Of a stretch of 64,000 bases of DNA, positions 1-9,442 are shown piece by piece. Within the stretch, counting starts at the first letter, position 1, and the number at the start of each line of letters is the position of its first letter. This stretch comes from Caulobacter sp. 602-2 (GTDB lineage Bacteria > Pseudomonadota > Alphaproteobacteria > Caulobacterales > Caulobacteraceae). The stretch covers positions 62,001-126,000 of the forward strand of contig NZ_JAAKGT010000007.1 of NCBI RefSeq assembly GCF_011043625.1. Reading direction: 5' to 3'. Below the pieces are notes generated by a model that saw nothing but the letters and a program-made list of their open reading frames with translations, was not told where the DNA came from and did no database searches. Both the position numbers and the translations under genes were made by a program.

Positions 1-2445
1 GGCCAGCGCGTCAACGGCCGGGTGCAGGTGATCTCGATCCGCGGCCTGTCGCCCGACTTCTCGACCACGCTGCTGAACGGCCGCCAGCAGGTCAGCGCCG
101 GCGACAACCGCGCCGCCGAGTTCGACCAGTATCCGTCCGAGCTGCTCAACAGCGTCGTCGTCTACAAGACCTCGAACGCCGCCCTGATCGGCCAGGGCCT
201 GTCGGGCACGGTCGACATGCGCACCGTCCGCCCGCTGGACCAGAAGGGCCGGGTGATGACGCTGAACGCCCGCCGCGAAGTCAGCGATCTGGACAAGGCC
301 AATCCCGACGGCTCGAAGAGCGGCTATCGTTTCAGCGCCTCCTACATCGACCAGTTCGCCGACGGCACGATCGGCGTCGCGCTGGGCTACGCCCACCTCG
401 ACAGCCCGACCCAGATCCAGCAGTACAAGGCCTGGTACTGGGAGCAGCCGGCCCAGTTCACCGGCGCCAACGCCGGCGCCTACAGCCTGGGCGGCCAGGA
501 GATCTTCGCCACCAACCGCGACCAGGTGCGCGACGGCTTCATGGGCGTGCTGGAATGGCGGCCCAACGACAAGCTGCACTCGACGCTGGACCTGTTCTAC
601 TCGACCTTCGACCAGAAGGAGGTCCGCCGCGGCATGCAGTGGTTCTCCAGCCCCAGCACGCCCGACGCCACGGTGTTCCTGAACCCCGGCTTCACCAAGG
701 TCGGCAACTCGCTGATCAACACCTCGGGCACGGCGACCAACGTCACCCCGATCGTCCGCAACGACCGCAACACCCGCAAGGACGAGCAGTTCGCCCTGGG
801 CTGGAACACCTCGTACGTCTCGGGCGCGACCACCTACACGGCCGACATCGGCTACTCGAAGGTCGAGCGTCGCGAGCAGATCCTCGAGACCTACGCCGGC
901 TACGGCCCGATCCGCACCTTCGACAACATCGCCTACGACCTGAACTTCAACGGCGTGGGCAAGTACACGACGGGCCTGGACTACGCCGACGCGACCCACA
1001 TGCAGCTGGGCGATCCGGCGGCCTGGGGCGGCTGGGGCCATGACGGCGCCATCCGCTTCCCCGAGGTCGAGGACCGGATGTTCACCGGCGACTTCCGCAT
1101 CGACCACGACGTCTCCGAGACCCGTCTCGGCGGCTTCCTGAGCAGCGTGCAGGCCGGCATCAACTACGCCGACCGCAAGAAGGACAAGACGGTCTCGGAC
1201 AACGACCTGTTCCTGAAGAACGGCCGCGCCCCGACCACCGTGGCCTCGCAATACCTGCTGGAGCCGGCCTCGCTGGCGTTCGCGGGCGTCGACCAGGTGC
1301 TGGCCATCAATCTGCAGAAGGCCCTGCCGGTCTATTACAACATCGTCCCGATCGGGAACGCCGACGACTACAACAAGGACTGGAAGATCCAGGAGCGCCT
1401 GACCACGGCCTACCTGATGGCCAAGATCGACACCCATGTCGGCGCGCTGCCGATCAAGGGCGACATCGGCCTGCAGTACATCTCCACCAAGCAGGAATCG
1501 ACGGGCTACACCGTCAGCGGCGGCACGGCCCAGGCGCCGAGCCTGACCAGCGTCGAGGACACCTACGACGAACTGCTGCCGAGCCTGAACCTGACGGCCG
1601 AGCCGGTCGAGAACCTCTATGTCCGCTTCGGGGTGGCCAAGACCTCGGCCCGTCCGCGCCTGGACGACATGCGCGCCAGCATCACCGCCGGCGTCGACGC
1701 CCTGACCTTCCGCTGGAGCGGCTCGGGCGGCAATCCGTACCTGAAGCCGTGGAAGGCGACCGCCTTCGACCTCTCGGTCGAGAAGTACTTCGCGCCGGGG
1801 ACCTACATCGCCGTCGCCGGCTACTACAAGGACCTGGAGACCTACATCTACAACAAGTCGGTCGACTACGACTTCTCCAACGTGCCCAACACCGGCACGG
1901 TCCAGCCGATCAGCAACATCGGCCTGCTGACCCGCCCCGAGAACGGCGAGGGCGGCAAGCTCTACGGCTACGAGATCTCGGGCGCGGTCGACTTCGGGCT
2001 GATCACGCCGTGGCTGACGGGCTTCGGCTTCGTCGGCAGCATGTCGCACACCAAGACCGACATCCAGCCGGACGGCCCGGGGTCGAACAACGCCCTGCCG
2101 GGGCTGTCGGGCGACGTCTACAACGTCACCGGCTTCTACGAGCGGGCGGGCTTCTCGGCCCGGATCAGCAAGCGCCATCGCTCGGCCTTCCGCGGCGAGG
2201 TGGTGCAGCTGTTCGCCTATCGCGGCTTCACCCAGGTGCTGGCCGACGAGCAGGTCGACGCCCAGATCGGCTACGAGTTCCAGGACGGACCGCTCAAGGG
2301 CCTTTCGGCCGTGTTCCAGGTCAACAATCTCGACAACAGCCCCTACCGCACCCGCACCGGCGTGCTCTCGGACGGCACGCTGCTGCCCGAGACCAACGAC
2401 CAGTACGGCCGGCAGTACATCTTCGGTCTGAACTACAAGTTCTGA
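1..2445 (+). CDS. TonB-dependent receptor, 5' end outside window
   Basis: The frame is open from base 1, so the true start lies left of the window and 814 codons are visible. It should be an outer-membrane, TonB-energised importer. The visible start is inside the plug domain (ISIRGL, then LLNGRQQVS), followed by a long beta-barrel ending in Phe (GLNYKF), as expected for outer-membrane assembly. The style resembles the large TonB-Xanth-Caul receptor family of Caulobacter and Xanthomonas. The tryptophan-halogenase-like gene and two glycoside hydrolases follow on the same strand, so a carbohydrate ligand is likely (inference). Signal peptide, any STN domain and the TonB box cannot be seen. Confidence 0.93.
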   Translation, partial: GQRVNGRVQVISIRGLSPDFSTTLLNGRQQVSAGDNRAAEFDQYPSELLNSVVVYKTSNAALIGQGLSGTVDMRTVRPLDQKGRVMTLNARREVSDLDKANPDGSKSGYRFSASYIDQFADGTIGVALGYAHLDSPTQIQQYKAWYWEQPAQFTGANAGAYSLGGQEIFATNRDQVRDGFMGVLEWRPNDKLHSTLDLFYSTFDQKEVRRGMQWFSSPSTPDATVFLNPGFTKVGNSLINTSGTATNVTPIVRNDRNTRKDEQFALGWNTSYVSGATTYTADIGYSKVERREQILETYAGYGPIRTFDNIAYDLNFNGVGKYTTGLDYADATHMQLGDPAAWGGWGHDGAIRFPEVEDRMFTGDFRIDHDVSETRLGGFLSSVQAGINYADRKKDKTVSDNDLFLKNGRAPTTVASQYLLEPASLAFAGVDQVLAINLQKALPVYYNIVPIGNADDYNKDWKIQERLTTAYLMAKIDTHVGALPIKGDIGLQYISTKQESTGYTVSGGTAQAPSLTSVEDTYDELLPSLNLTAEPVENLYVRFGVAKTSARPRLDDMRASITAGVDALTFRWSGSGGNPYLKPWKATAFDLSVEKYFAPGTYIAVAGYYKDLETYIYNKSVDYDFSNVPNTGTVQPISNIGLLTRPENGEGGKLYGYEISGAVDFGLITPWLTGFGFVGSMSHTKTDIQPDGPGSNNALPGLSGDVYNVTGFYERAGFSARISKRHRSAFRGEVVQLFAYRGFTQVLADEQVDAQIGYEFQDGPLKGLSAVFQVNNLDNSPYRTRTGVLSDGTLLPETNDQYGRQYIFGLNYKF

Positions 2446-2452
2446 CCCCTGC

Positions 2453-2496
2453 GCGCGGAGGGTCGATCCCTTCCCCTGGCCCTCCGCGCTTTTTTT
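2453..2496 (+). terminator. Rho-independent terminator after the TonB receptor
   Basis: A perfect 10-bp stem (GCGCGGAGGG with CCCTCCGCGC), a 17-base loop and a run of seven T follow the receptor stop by 7 bases. It should separate receptor transcription from the halogenase/hydrolase genes downstream, or attenuate read-through. Confidence 0.88.
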
Positions 2497-2534
2497 CGTT
2501 TCGACGACGCTCCCTTCAAGAGGCTCCGCGCGCC

Positions 2535-4073
2535 GTGACCCCGATCAAATCCATCGCCGTCGTCGGCGGCGGCTCGGCCGGCTGGATGAGCGCGGCCTTC
2601 CTGTCGGCCATGCTCGGGCCGGGGACCGCGATCACGCTGGTCGAGTCCGACGAGATCGGGACGGTCGGGGTGGGCGAGGCGACGATCCCGCCGATCCGCC
2701 AGTTCAACGCCATGATCGGCCTGGACGAGGGCGCGTTCCTGGCCGCCACGCAAGGGACCTACAAGCTCGGCATCGAGTTTCGCGACTGGGGCCGCGTGGG
2801 CGACAGCTACATGCACGCCTTCGGCGCGATCGGGCAGGGCGCCGGCACGCTGTCGTGCCACCAGCACTGGCTGGCCGATCGCGGCCGACCGGGCGCTCCC
2901 AGCCTCGAGGCCCTGACGCTCGGCGCGGGTCTTGCGCGGGCGGGACGGTTCTCGCCGCCGCAGAAGGACCGGCCGCGTTCGCCCCTGTCGCGACTGGCCC
3001 ACGCCTATCACTTCGACGCGGGTCTCTACGCGGCCTTCCTGCGCAGCCACGCCGAGGCGCGGGGCGTGACCCGGATCGAGGGGCGGATCGTCGAGGTCCG
3101 CCAGGAGCCTGCGCGCGGCCACATCCAGAGCCTGCGCCTGGCCGACGGTCGCGAGGTGGCCGCCGACTTCTACATCGACTGCTCGGGTTTCCGGGGCCTG
3201 CTGATCGAGCAGACGCTGAAGGCCGGCTGGGACAGCGCCAGGCGCTGGCTGCCCTGCGACCGCGCCCTGGCCGCGCCGACCCTGACGCCCGGTCCGATCA
3301 CGCCCTATACGCGCGCCACCGCCGTGGACGCGGGCTGGCGCTGGCGGATCCCGCTGCGCCACCGCACCGGCAACGGCCTCGTCTACTCCAGCGACCATCT
3401 GAGCGACGACAAGGCGCATGAGCGGCTGATCCAGGGCCTCGACGGCGAGCTCCTGGCCGATCCGCGTCCGATCCGTTTCGAGCCGGGCCGCCGCAAGGCC
3501 GGCTGGATCGGCAACTGCCTGGCCGTGGGCCTGGCCGGCGGGTTCCTGGAACCGCTGGAGTCGACCAGCCTGCACATGGTGCAGACGGCGCTCTACCGCT
3601 TTCTCACCCTTTATCCCGACGCCGGCTGCGATCCGGCCCGCATCGCCGAGTACAACCGGCTTTCGGCGCGCGAGTTCGAGCAGGTGCGCGACTTCGTGAT
3701 CCTGCACTACGTGCTCAACGCCCGCGACGAGCCGTTCTGGCGGCAGGTGCGCGAGACCCCGCCGCCCGACGGCCTGGCCCGCAAGCTCGAGCTCTTCGCC
3801 GCCTTCGGCCATATCGAGCGCGAGAGCGACGAGCTGTTCTACGAGGAAAGCTGGGTGCAGGTGCTGCTGGGTCAGGGGGCTTCGCCGGCCGCCGCCCATC
3901 CGCTGGCCGCGCTGAAGAGCCCGGCCGAGCGCGCCGCCTTCCTCGACCAGATCGCCGCCGTCAACGCCGCCTGCGTAGAGGCCTGCGACACCCACGACGC
4001 CTATCTGGCCGCCGTCCTGGCGCGCGCCGGGGCGGCTTCCACGCGTCCCTTGATTTCGACCACCACGGAGTAG
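2535..4073 (+). CDS. Tryptophan-halogenase-like flavoprotein
   Basis: 512 aa, within the usual range for FAD-dependent tryptophan halogenases. The N-terminus has the dinucleotide-binding motif GGGSAG (about residues 10-15). The conserved Lys of the halogenase active site appears as K77 in TYKLGIEF, and the signature WxWxIP is present as WRWRIP (residues 268-273). The family uses reduced FAD, O2 and halide to form a Lys chloramine. Members beside TonB receptors in Caulobacter and Xanthomonas have uncertain substrates, and no partner flavin reductase is visible here. GTG start chosen because the flavin-binding motif begins ten codons later. Four bases separate its stop from the GH3 gene, so they are probably co-transcribed. 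Confidence 0.88.
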   Translation: MTPIKSIAVVGGGSAGWMSAAFLSAMLGPGTAITLVESDEIGTVGVGEATIPPIRQFNAMIGLDEGAFLAATQGTYKLGIEFRDWGRVGDSYMHAFGAIGQGAGTLSCHQHWLADRGRPGAPSLEALTLGAGLARAGRFSPPQKDRPRSPLSRLAHAYHFDAGLYAAFLRSHAEARGVTRIEGRIVEVRQEPARGHIQSLRLADGREVAADFYIDCSGFRGLLIEQTLKAGWDSARRWLPCDRALAAPTLTPGPITPYTRATAVDAGWRWRIPLRHRTGNGLVYSSDHLSDDKAHERLIQGLDGELLADPRPIRFEPGRRKAGWIGNCLAVGLAGGFLEPLESTSLHMVQTALYRFLTLYPDAGCDPARIAEYNRLSAREFEQVRDFVILHYVLNARDEPFWRQVRETPPPDGLARKLELFAAFGHIERESDELFYEESWVQVLLGQGASPAAAHPLAALKSPAERAAFLDQIAAVNAACVEACDTHDAYLAAVLARAGAASTRPLISTTTE

Positions 4074-4076
4074 CCC

Positions 4077-6362
4077 ATGACGACCGCCGCCCAGCCTTCA
4101 TCCGCCCTGCGGATCCTGCGCCGGACCTCCGCCGCCGTGGCGCTGCTGGCCCTGCTGCCGGCCGCGAGCCTGGCCCAGACCATGCCGACCAAGGACAGCG
4201 CGCCGCTGGCCGCGCGGGCGAACGACCCGGTGTGGGCGCGCGCCGACGCGCTGGTCAGGCAGATGACCCTGGACGAGAAGATTACCTATCTGCACGGCCT
4301 GTTTCCGCCCAACACCAAGCCCGCGCCGGCCGACATGATCCCCTCGGCCGGCTACGTGCCGGGCGTGCCGCGCCTGAAGATCCCGACGCTGCGGGAAAGC
4401 GACGCCAGCCTCGGCGTCGCCAATCAGGTCGAGCAGCGCAAGGGCGACACCGCCACGGCCCTGCCGTCGGGCCTGGCGCTGGCCGCCACCTTCGAGCCGA
4501 AGCTGGCCTACGCGTCCGGCGCGATGATCGGCGCCGAAGCCCGCGCCAAGACCTTCAACGTCCTGCTGGCCGGGGGCGTCAACCTGACCCGCGACCCGTG
4601 GGCGGGCCGTAACTTCGAGTACCTGGGCGAAGATCCGCTGCTGGCCGGCGAGATGGCCGGGGCGTCGATCCGCGGCGTGCAGAGCAACCACATCGTCTCG
4701 ACCATCAAGCACTTCGCCATCAACGCGCAGGAGACGGGCCGCCACGTGATGGACGCCCGCATCGGCGAGGCCGACCTGCGGGAAAGCGATCTCCTGGCCT
4801 TCCAGATCGCCATCGAGAAGGGCCAGCCGGCCTCGGTGATGTGCGCCTACAACAAGATCAACGGCGACTGGGGCTGCGAGAACGACTTCCTGCTCAACAA
4901 GGTGCTCAAGCGCGACTGGAACTATCCGGGCTGGGTGATGTCGGACTGGGGCGCGGTGCACAGCACCACCAAGGCCGCCCTGGCGGGCCTGGACCAGCAG
5001 TCGGGCCAGGAGCTCGACAAGCAGATCTACTTCGGCGACGACCTGAAGGCCGCCGTGGCCAAGGGCGAGGTCAGCCAGGCGCGGGTCGACGACATGGTCC
5101 GCCGCATCCTCTACGGGGTGATCGCCACCGGCCTGATCGACAACCCGACCCCGGCCAGCGCCCAGCCGATCGATTACGTCGGCAACGCCAAGGTCGCCCA
5201 GAGCCTGGCCGAGCGCGGCGCGGTGCTGCTGAAGAACGACCGGGACCTGCTGCCGCTGGCCAAGAGCGCGAAGAAGATCGTGCTGGTCGGCGCCCATGCC
5301 GACGTCGGCGTTCTGTCGGGCGGTGGTTCGTCCCAGGTGCGTTCGGTCGGCGGCGCGCCGGTCGAGATCCCGCTGAACGGCGGCGAGGCGGCCTCGTTCG
5401 TGCGCGTCACCTGGCACGCCTCCTCGCCGCTGCAGGCGATCAAGGCGGCCTATCCGAACGCCCAGGTGTCCTATGTCGACGGCAAGGATCCGGCCGCCGC
5501 CGCCGCCGCTGCGCGCGACGCCGACCTCGCCATCGTCTTCGCCTGGCACTGGCAGACCGAGGCGCAAGATGCGCCCTCCATCGCCTTGCCCGAGAACCAG
5601 GACGCCCTGATCGACGCCGTCGCCAGCGCCAACAGGAACTCGCTGGTCGTACTTGAGACCGGCGGCCCGGTGCTGATGCCGTGGCTGGACCGGGTCGGCG
5701 GCGTGCTGCAGGCCTGGTATCCGGGTCAGCGCGGCGGCGAGGCCATCGCCGGCATCCTCAGCGGGGCGGTCAATCCGTCGGGCCGCCTGCCGATGACCTT
5801 CCCCAGGACCGAGGACCAGGCCCCGCGCGCCTCGGCGCCGGGCTATGCCGAGCAGGCCGCCATTGACGACGCCCGCCGCGCGGGCAAGGAGGCCGGGCCG
5901 ATCAAGGGCTTCCCGGTCGACTACACGGAAGGCGCGGCTGTCGGCTATCGCTGGTTCGCCCAACAGAAGCTGCAGCCGCTCTATCCGTTCGGCTACGGCC
6001 TGTCCTACACGAGCTTCGGCTACCGGAACCTCAAGGTCGAGGACGGCGACGGGCTGAAGGTCAGCTTCGACGTCACCAACACCGGCAAGGTGGCCGGCGC
6101 CGACGCGCCGCAGCTGTACGTCACCGCCGGCAAGCGCAAGTCGATGGTTCGCCTGGCCGGTTTCCAGAAGGTCGACCTGCAGCCGGGCGAGACCAAGCGG
6201 GTCACCCTCAGCGTCGACCCGCGCGTGCTGGCCGACTACGACACGGCCAAGCCCGGTTGGACCCTGCCGGCCGGTTCGTACCCGCTGTATGTCGGCGCCC
6301 ACGCCGGCGATCCGGCCCTGACCGGTTCGGCCAAGCTGAAGGCCTGGAGCCGCAAGCCGTGA
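4077..6362 (+). CDS. GH3 beta-glucosidase, exported
   Basis: 761 aa, typical of BglX-like GH3 enzymes. A signal peptide (residues 1-33, ending AASLAQ) points to the periplasm. The N-terminal barrel carries KHFAINAQETGRH and the nucleophile motif VMSDWGA with Asp290. The middle alpha/beta sandwich and a C-terminal fibronectin-III-like domain (about residues 640-750) complete the family layout. It should remove terminal non-reducing beta-linked glucose (or xylose) from oligosaccharides. Its stop codon overlaps the start of the GH30 gene (TGATG), indicating translational coupling. Substrate linkage cannot be read from sequence. Confidence 0.93.
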   Translation: MTTAAQPSSALRILRRTSAAVALLALLPAASLAQTMPTKDSAPLAARANDPVWARADALVRQMTLDEKITYLHGLFPPNTKPAPADMIPSAGYVPGVPRLKIPTLRESDASLGVANQVEQRKGDTATALPSGLALAATFEPKLAYASGAMIGAEARAKTFNVLLAGGVNLTRDPWAGRNFEYLGEDPLLAGEMAGASIRGVQSNHIVSTIKHFAINAQETGRHVMDARIGEADLRESDLLAFQIAIEKGQPASVMCAYNKINGDWGCENDFLLNKVLKRDWNYPGWVMSDWGAVHSTTKAALAGLDQQSGQELDKQIYFGDDLKAAVAKGEVSQARVDDMVRRILYGVIATGLIDNPTPASAQPIDYVGNAKVAQSLAERGAVLLKNDRDLLPLAKSAKKIVLVGAHADVGVLSGGGSSQVRSVGGAPVEIPLNGGEAASFVRVTWHASSPLQAIKAAYPNAQVSYVDGKDPAAAAAAARDADLAIVFAWHWQTEAQDAPSIALPENQDALIDAVASANRNSLVVLETGGPVLMPWLDRVGGVLQAWYPGQRGGEAIAGILSGAVNPSGRLPMTFPRTEDQAPRASAPGYAEQAAIDDARRAGKEAGPIKGFPVDYTEGAAVGYRWFAQQKLQPLYPFGYGLSYTSFGYRNLKVEDGDGLKVSFDVTNTGKVAGADAPQLYVTAGKRKSMVRLAGFQKVDLQPGETKRVTLSVDPRVLADYDTAKPGWTLPAGSYPLYVGAHAGDPALTGSAKLKAWSRKP

Positions 6363-7780
6363 TGCGCATCGCCCTGATCTCGACGGCGGCGGTCCTGGCC
6401 CTGGGAGGCTGCGCCAGCGTCACCCCGGCGCCCGAACGCGTCGCCCGCGCCTGGGTGACCACCGGCGACAAGGCCCAGCTGCTGGCCGAGCAGCCGCCGC
6501 TGGCCAATCTGCCGGCGGGGCAGGGCGCTGACCTGCCGGTCGTAGCCGTCGACGCCGCCGCCCGCGACCAGTCGATCGTCGGCTTCGGCGCCTCGATCAC
6601 CGACGCCTCGGCCTGGCTGATCCAGACCAGGATGTCGGCGACGCAACGCCAGGCGCTGCTGTCGGAGCTGTTCGGGCGCGGGGAGGGCGGCCTCGGCTTC
6701 AGCTTCACCCGCGTTACGATCGGCGCGTCGGACTTCTCGCTCGACCACTACAGCCTGGACGACGCGCCCGGCGGGGCGGCCGATCCGGAGCTTGCGCACT
6801 TCTCGACGGCGCGGCCGGAAGCGTACGTGTTCCCCACCGTGCGGGCGGCGCTGAAGGTCAATCCGGACCTGAAGGTGATGGCCTCGCCCTGGAGCGCGCC
6901 GGCCTGGATGAAGACCACCGGCTCGCTGGTGAAGGGCCAGCTCAAGCCCGACGCCTATCCGGTCTATGCCGAGTTCTTCGCGAGGTACGTCAAGGCGGCC
7001 AAGGCCCAGGGCGTGCCGACCGACTATCTCAGCATCCAGAACGAGCCCGACTTCGAGCCCGAGAACTATCCGGGCATGCGCTGGCCCGCCGCCGACCGGG
7101 CCCGGTTCTTCGGCGACAACCTGGGTCCGGTCTTCGCCCGCGAGCGGATCGGAACCAAGGTGCTGGACTGGGACCACAACTGGGACCAGCCGCAGCAGCC
7201 CATGACCGTGCTGGCCGATCCCAAGGCCAGAGCGTTCGTCGCGGGCGTGGGCTGGCACTGCTACGCCGGCGACGTCACCGCCCAGGACGAGGTGCGCAAG
7301 GCCCATCCCGACAAGGACGTGTTCTTCACCGAGTGCTCGGGCGGCCAGTGGGCGGCCAAGTTCGACGAGAGCTTCCTGTGGATGATGGACAAGCTGATCG
7401 TCGGCTCCACCCGGAGCGGGGCGCGGGGCGTCCTGATGTGGAACCTGGCGCTGGACGAGAGGTACGGTCCGCACGCCGGCGGCTGCGGCGATTGCCGGGG
7501 CGTGGTGACCATCGACCAGGCCACCGGCGCGGTGGAGCGGAACCAGGAGTACTACGCCTTCGGCCACGCCAGCCGGTTCGTGAAGCCGGGCGCGGTGCGG
7601 GTCGGCTCGCCCGCCGAGGTGGCCGGCCTGAAGACGGTCGCCTTCGTCAATCCCGACGGCGGTCGGGCCCTGATCGTGCTCAACCAGACCGCCGAGGAAA
7701 AGGCCTTCGCCATCGTCGACGGCGCCCGGCGCCTGCAGGGCAAGCTTCCCGCGAGGTCGGCGGGCACCTTCGTCTGGTGA
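6362..7780 (+). CDS. GH30 glucosylceramidase/beta-glucanase family lipoprotein
   Basis: 472 aa. The N-terminus is a lipoprotein signal with lipobox LGGC (Cys17), so it is probably membrane anchored in the periplasm or on the outer membrane. The GH30 signatures are clear: acid/base Glu228 in IQNEPDFE and nucleophile Glu324 in FFTECSGGQW, with the early motif GFGASITDASAWLI. Family activities include glucosylceramidase and endo-beta-1,6-glucanase. The start ATG overlaps the GH3 stop, so the two hydrolases are made together, which fits stepwise breakdown of a beta-glucan (inference). A reading frame starting at 6257 would destroy the lipobox and overlap GH3, so it was not used. Confidence 0.92.
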   Translation: MRIALISTAAVLALGGCASVTPAPERVARAWVTTGDKAQLLAEQPPLANLPAGQGADLPVVAVDAAARDQSIVGFGASITDASAWLIQTRMSATQRQALLSELFGRGEGGLGFSFTRVTIGASDFSLDHYSLDDAPGGAADPELAHFSTARPEAYVFPTVRAALKVNPDLKVMASPWSAPAWMKTTGSLVKGQLKPDAYPVYAEFFARYVKAAKAQGVPTDYLSIQNEPDFEPENYPGMRWPAADRARFFGDNLGPVFARERIGTKVLDWDHNWDQPQQPMTVLADPKARAFVAGVGWHCYAGDVTAQDEVRKAHPDKDVFFTECSGGQWAAKFDESFLWMMDKLIVGSTRSGARGVLMWNLALDERYGPHAGGCGDCRGVVTIDQATGAVERNQEYYAFGHASRFVKPGAVRVGSPAEVAGLKTVAFVNPDGGRALIVLNQTAEEKAFAIVDGARRLQGKLPARSAGTFVW

Positions 7781-7786
7781 CTTGAA

Positions 7787-7831
7787 GGGGCGGCGGAAGA
7801 ACTGTCACGAAGCCGTGGTAGCCGCCGCCCC
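7787..7831. promoter_or_regulatory. Long hairpin upstream of the FecI-like sigma gene
   Basis: GGGGCGGCGG (7787-7796) pairs with CCGCCGCCCC (7822-7831) across a 25-base loop, between the GH30 stop and the sigma gene. No T-run follows, so it is not a standard terminator. It could limit read-through from the hydrolase operon or shape the 5' leader of the sigma mRNA. Confidence 0.4.
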
Positions 7832-7890
7832 ATGCTCCCCAAGGCCGCTTCTTCCGCGCCGGCGCGCCCAGACACGCCCGATCCCGTGTC

Positions 7891-8397
7891 ATGACCGACC
7901 TGGCGTCCCTGCGCGCCCAGCGCGACGAGCTCTATCACTTCATCGTCCGCCGCACCCGTGATCCGGCCGCCGCCGACGATCTGGTGCAGGAAACCTTCGC
8001 GCGCCTTTTGACCTACGAGAAGGCGCGCACCGTCGCCGACCGTGCGGCGCTCGGCTATCGCATCGCCCTCAACCTCGTCCGCGACCATTTCCGCAGCCGC
8101 AAGCGGCGGCCGACCGAGATGCTGGACGAGGAGATCCCCTGCCAAGCCCCGGCGCCGGAGCAGATCCTCATGCATCGCCAGAAGGTCGAGGTGTTCGGCA
8201 AGGTGCTGGACGCCATGCCGCCGCTGCGTCGCGACGTCTTCATCCGCCGCCGCCTGCACGGCCAGACGACGCGCGAGATCGCCGACGCCCTGGCGATGAA
8301 CGAAGCTGCCGTCGAGAAGCACGTCGTGCGGGCCCTCGAACAGCTGCATCGCGAGATGACCAAGGCCGAGCGCCGCGCCGTGGGAGGCCGCCGATGA
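7891..8397 (+). CDS. FecI-type ECF sigma factor
   Basis: 168 aa with sigma-70 region 2 (about 8-75, including AADDLVQETFARLL) and region 4 (about 105-160, a helix-turn-helix with TTREIADALAMNEAAVEKHV). This is the usual two-domain ECF architecture. It overlaps the FecR gene by 4 bases (ATGA) and lies just before an STN-bearing TonB receptor, the classical FecI-FecR-FecA surface-signalling arrangement. The sigma factor is expected to be held by FecR and to activate the receptor gene, perhaps also the hydrolases. No clear Shine-Dalgarno precedes it. A 20-codon reading frame (7832-7894) ends on its start codon and might couple translation, but this is weak. Confidence 0.92.
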   Translation: MTDLASLRAQRDELYHFIVRRTRDPAAADDLVQETFARLLTYEKARTVADRAALGYRIALNLVRDHFRSRKRRPTEMLDEEIPCQAPAPEQILMHRQKVEVFGKVLDAMPPLRRDVFIRRRLHGQTTREIADALAMNEAAVEKHVVRALEQLHREMTKAERRAVGGRR

Positions 8398-9332
8398 GCC
8401 GCGCCCGCCGCACCGCCGCCCTCTGGGCCGCCCGCCGCATGGACCCGGCCTTCCGCGACGAGGCCGGTTTCGAGGCCTGGAAGTCGGACGACCCGGCCAA
8501 CGCCCAGGCCTTCGACCAGGTCTGGCGCACCAACCAGGACAGCGCCCTGACCGAGGCGATGAAGCTCAGCGAGCAGCGCCGTCTGGCCAGGCGTCGCCAG
8601 GCGGGCCCGATCGCGGCGCTCGCCGGCGGCCTGCTCGCCTGCGGCCTCGCCGTGGCGCTGGCCTGGCCGCAACTGCAACTGATGACCGTGACGCCGACGG
8701 CCTTCGAGACGGCGCGCGGCGAGCACCGCGGCGTCGTCCTGGAGGACGGCACCAAGGTCATGCTCGACGGCGACACCCATCTGGAGGTGCGCCTTGGGAC
8801 GGGCCGGCGCGAGGTGGCGCTGACCAGGGGCGAGGCCTTCTTCGACGTCGCCCATGACGAGGCTCGCCCGTTCACGGTCAGGACCGCTGCCGGCTCGGCC
8901 CGCGTGCTGGGCACCGCCTTCGACCTGGAGGTCAGCGACGAGCGCGGCCCAGAGCGGCTGGAACTGTCGGTGCATCGCGGCCGGGTGCGCCTGGCGCCCG
9001 AAGGGTTGATCCGTCGCACCGTCGACCTGACCGTCGGCCAGCGAGCTTTCGCCACCGAAGGAAGGCTGTCCAAGGTCCGGACCTTTGATCCCTTGGCCGA
9101 CGACTGGCGTTCGGGATGGCTGGAAACCGACGGGGTGACCCTGGGGCGGCTGGTCGAGCGGGTGAACCGCTCGTCCGAGCGCCGCATCGTCATCGCCGAT
9201 CCGGAACTGGCCCGCCAGCGGGTGGCCGGCCGCTTCCGCCTGGACGAGCCGGCGACCCTGGTCCGCAACCTGGCCCTGGTTCACGGCTTCGAGGTGCGCG
9301 AAGGGCAGGGCGGCCTGGTGATCAGCCGGTGA
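8394..9332 (+). CDS. FecR-type anti-sigma/sigma regulator
   Basis: 312 aa. A cytoplasmic N-terminal DUF4880-like segment with alternating Trp residues (ALWAARRMDP, then DQVWRT) is followed by one membrane helix at about 65-90. The periplasmic FecR domain (about 100-200) contains RGEHRGVVLEDGTKV and GEAFFDVAHDEARPFTV. The C-terminal DUF4974/STN-like part (about 245-312) would contact the receptor signalling domain. It should relay outer-membrane receptor occupancy to the sigma factor. The 4-base overlap with the sigma gene ensures stoichiometric expression. Confidence 0.93.
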   Translation: MSRARRTAALWAARRMDPAFRDEAGFEAWKSDDPANAQAFDQVWRTNQDSALTEAMKLSEQRRLARRRQAGPIAALAGGLLACGLAVALAWPQLQLMTVTPTAFETARGEHRGVVLEDGTKVMLDGDTHLEVRLGTGRREVALTRGEAFFDVAHDEARPFTVRTAAGSARVLGTAFDLEVSDERGPERLELSVHRGRVRLAPEGLIRRTVDLTVGQRAFATEGRLSKVRTFDPLADDWRSGWLETDGVTLGRLVERVNRSSERRIVIADPELARQRVAGRFRLDEPATLVRNLALVHGFEVREGQGGLVISR

Positions 9333-9442
9333 CGGCCGTCGGCCGTCGTCGAAACTTCATAAAATTCCCTGTCCTGAAAGGGGCGGCGGCGACGTCTTCC
9401 CCGCCGAAGCCGGCCTGACGCCGCGCATTCGGGGATAAGACG

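Noticed and set aside
7832-7894. Possible 20-codon leader peptide ending on the sigma gene start
   Set aside because: The ATGA overlap is suggestive, but no ribosome-binding site precedes it and its composition is uninformative; mentioned only under the sigma gene.
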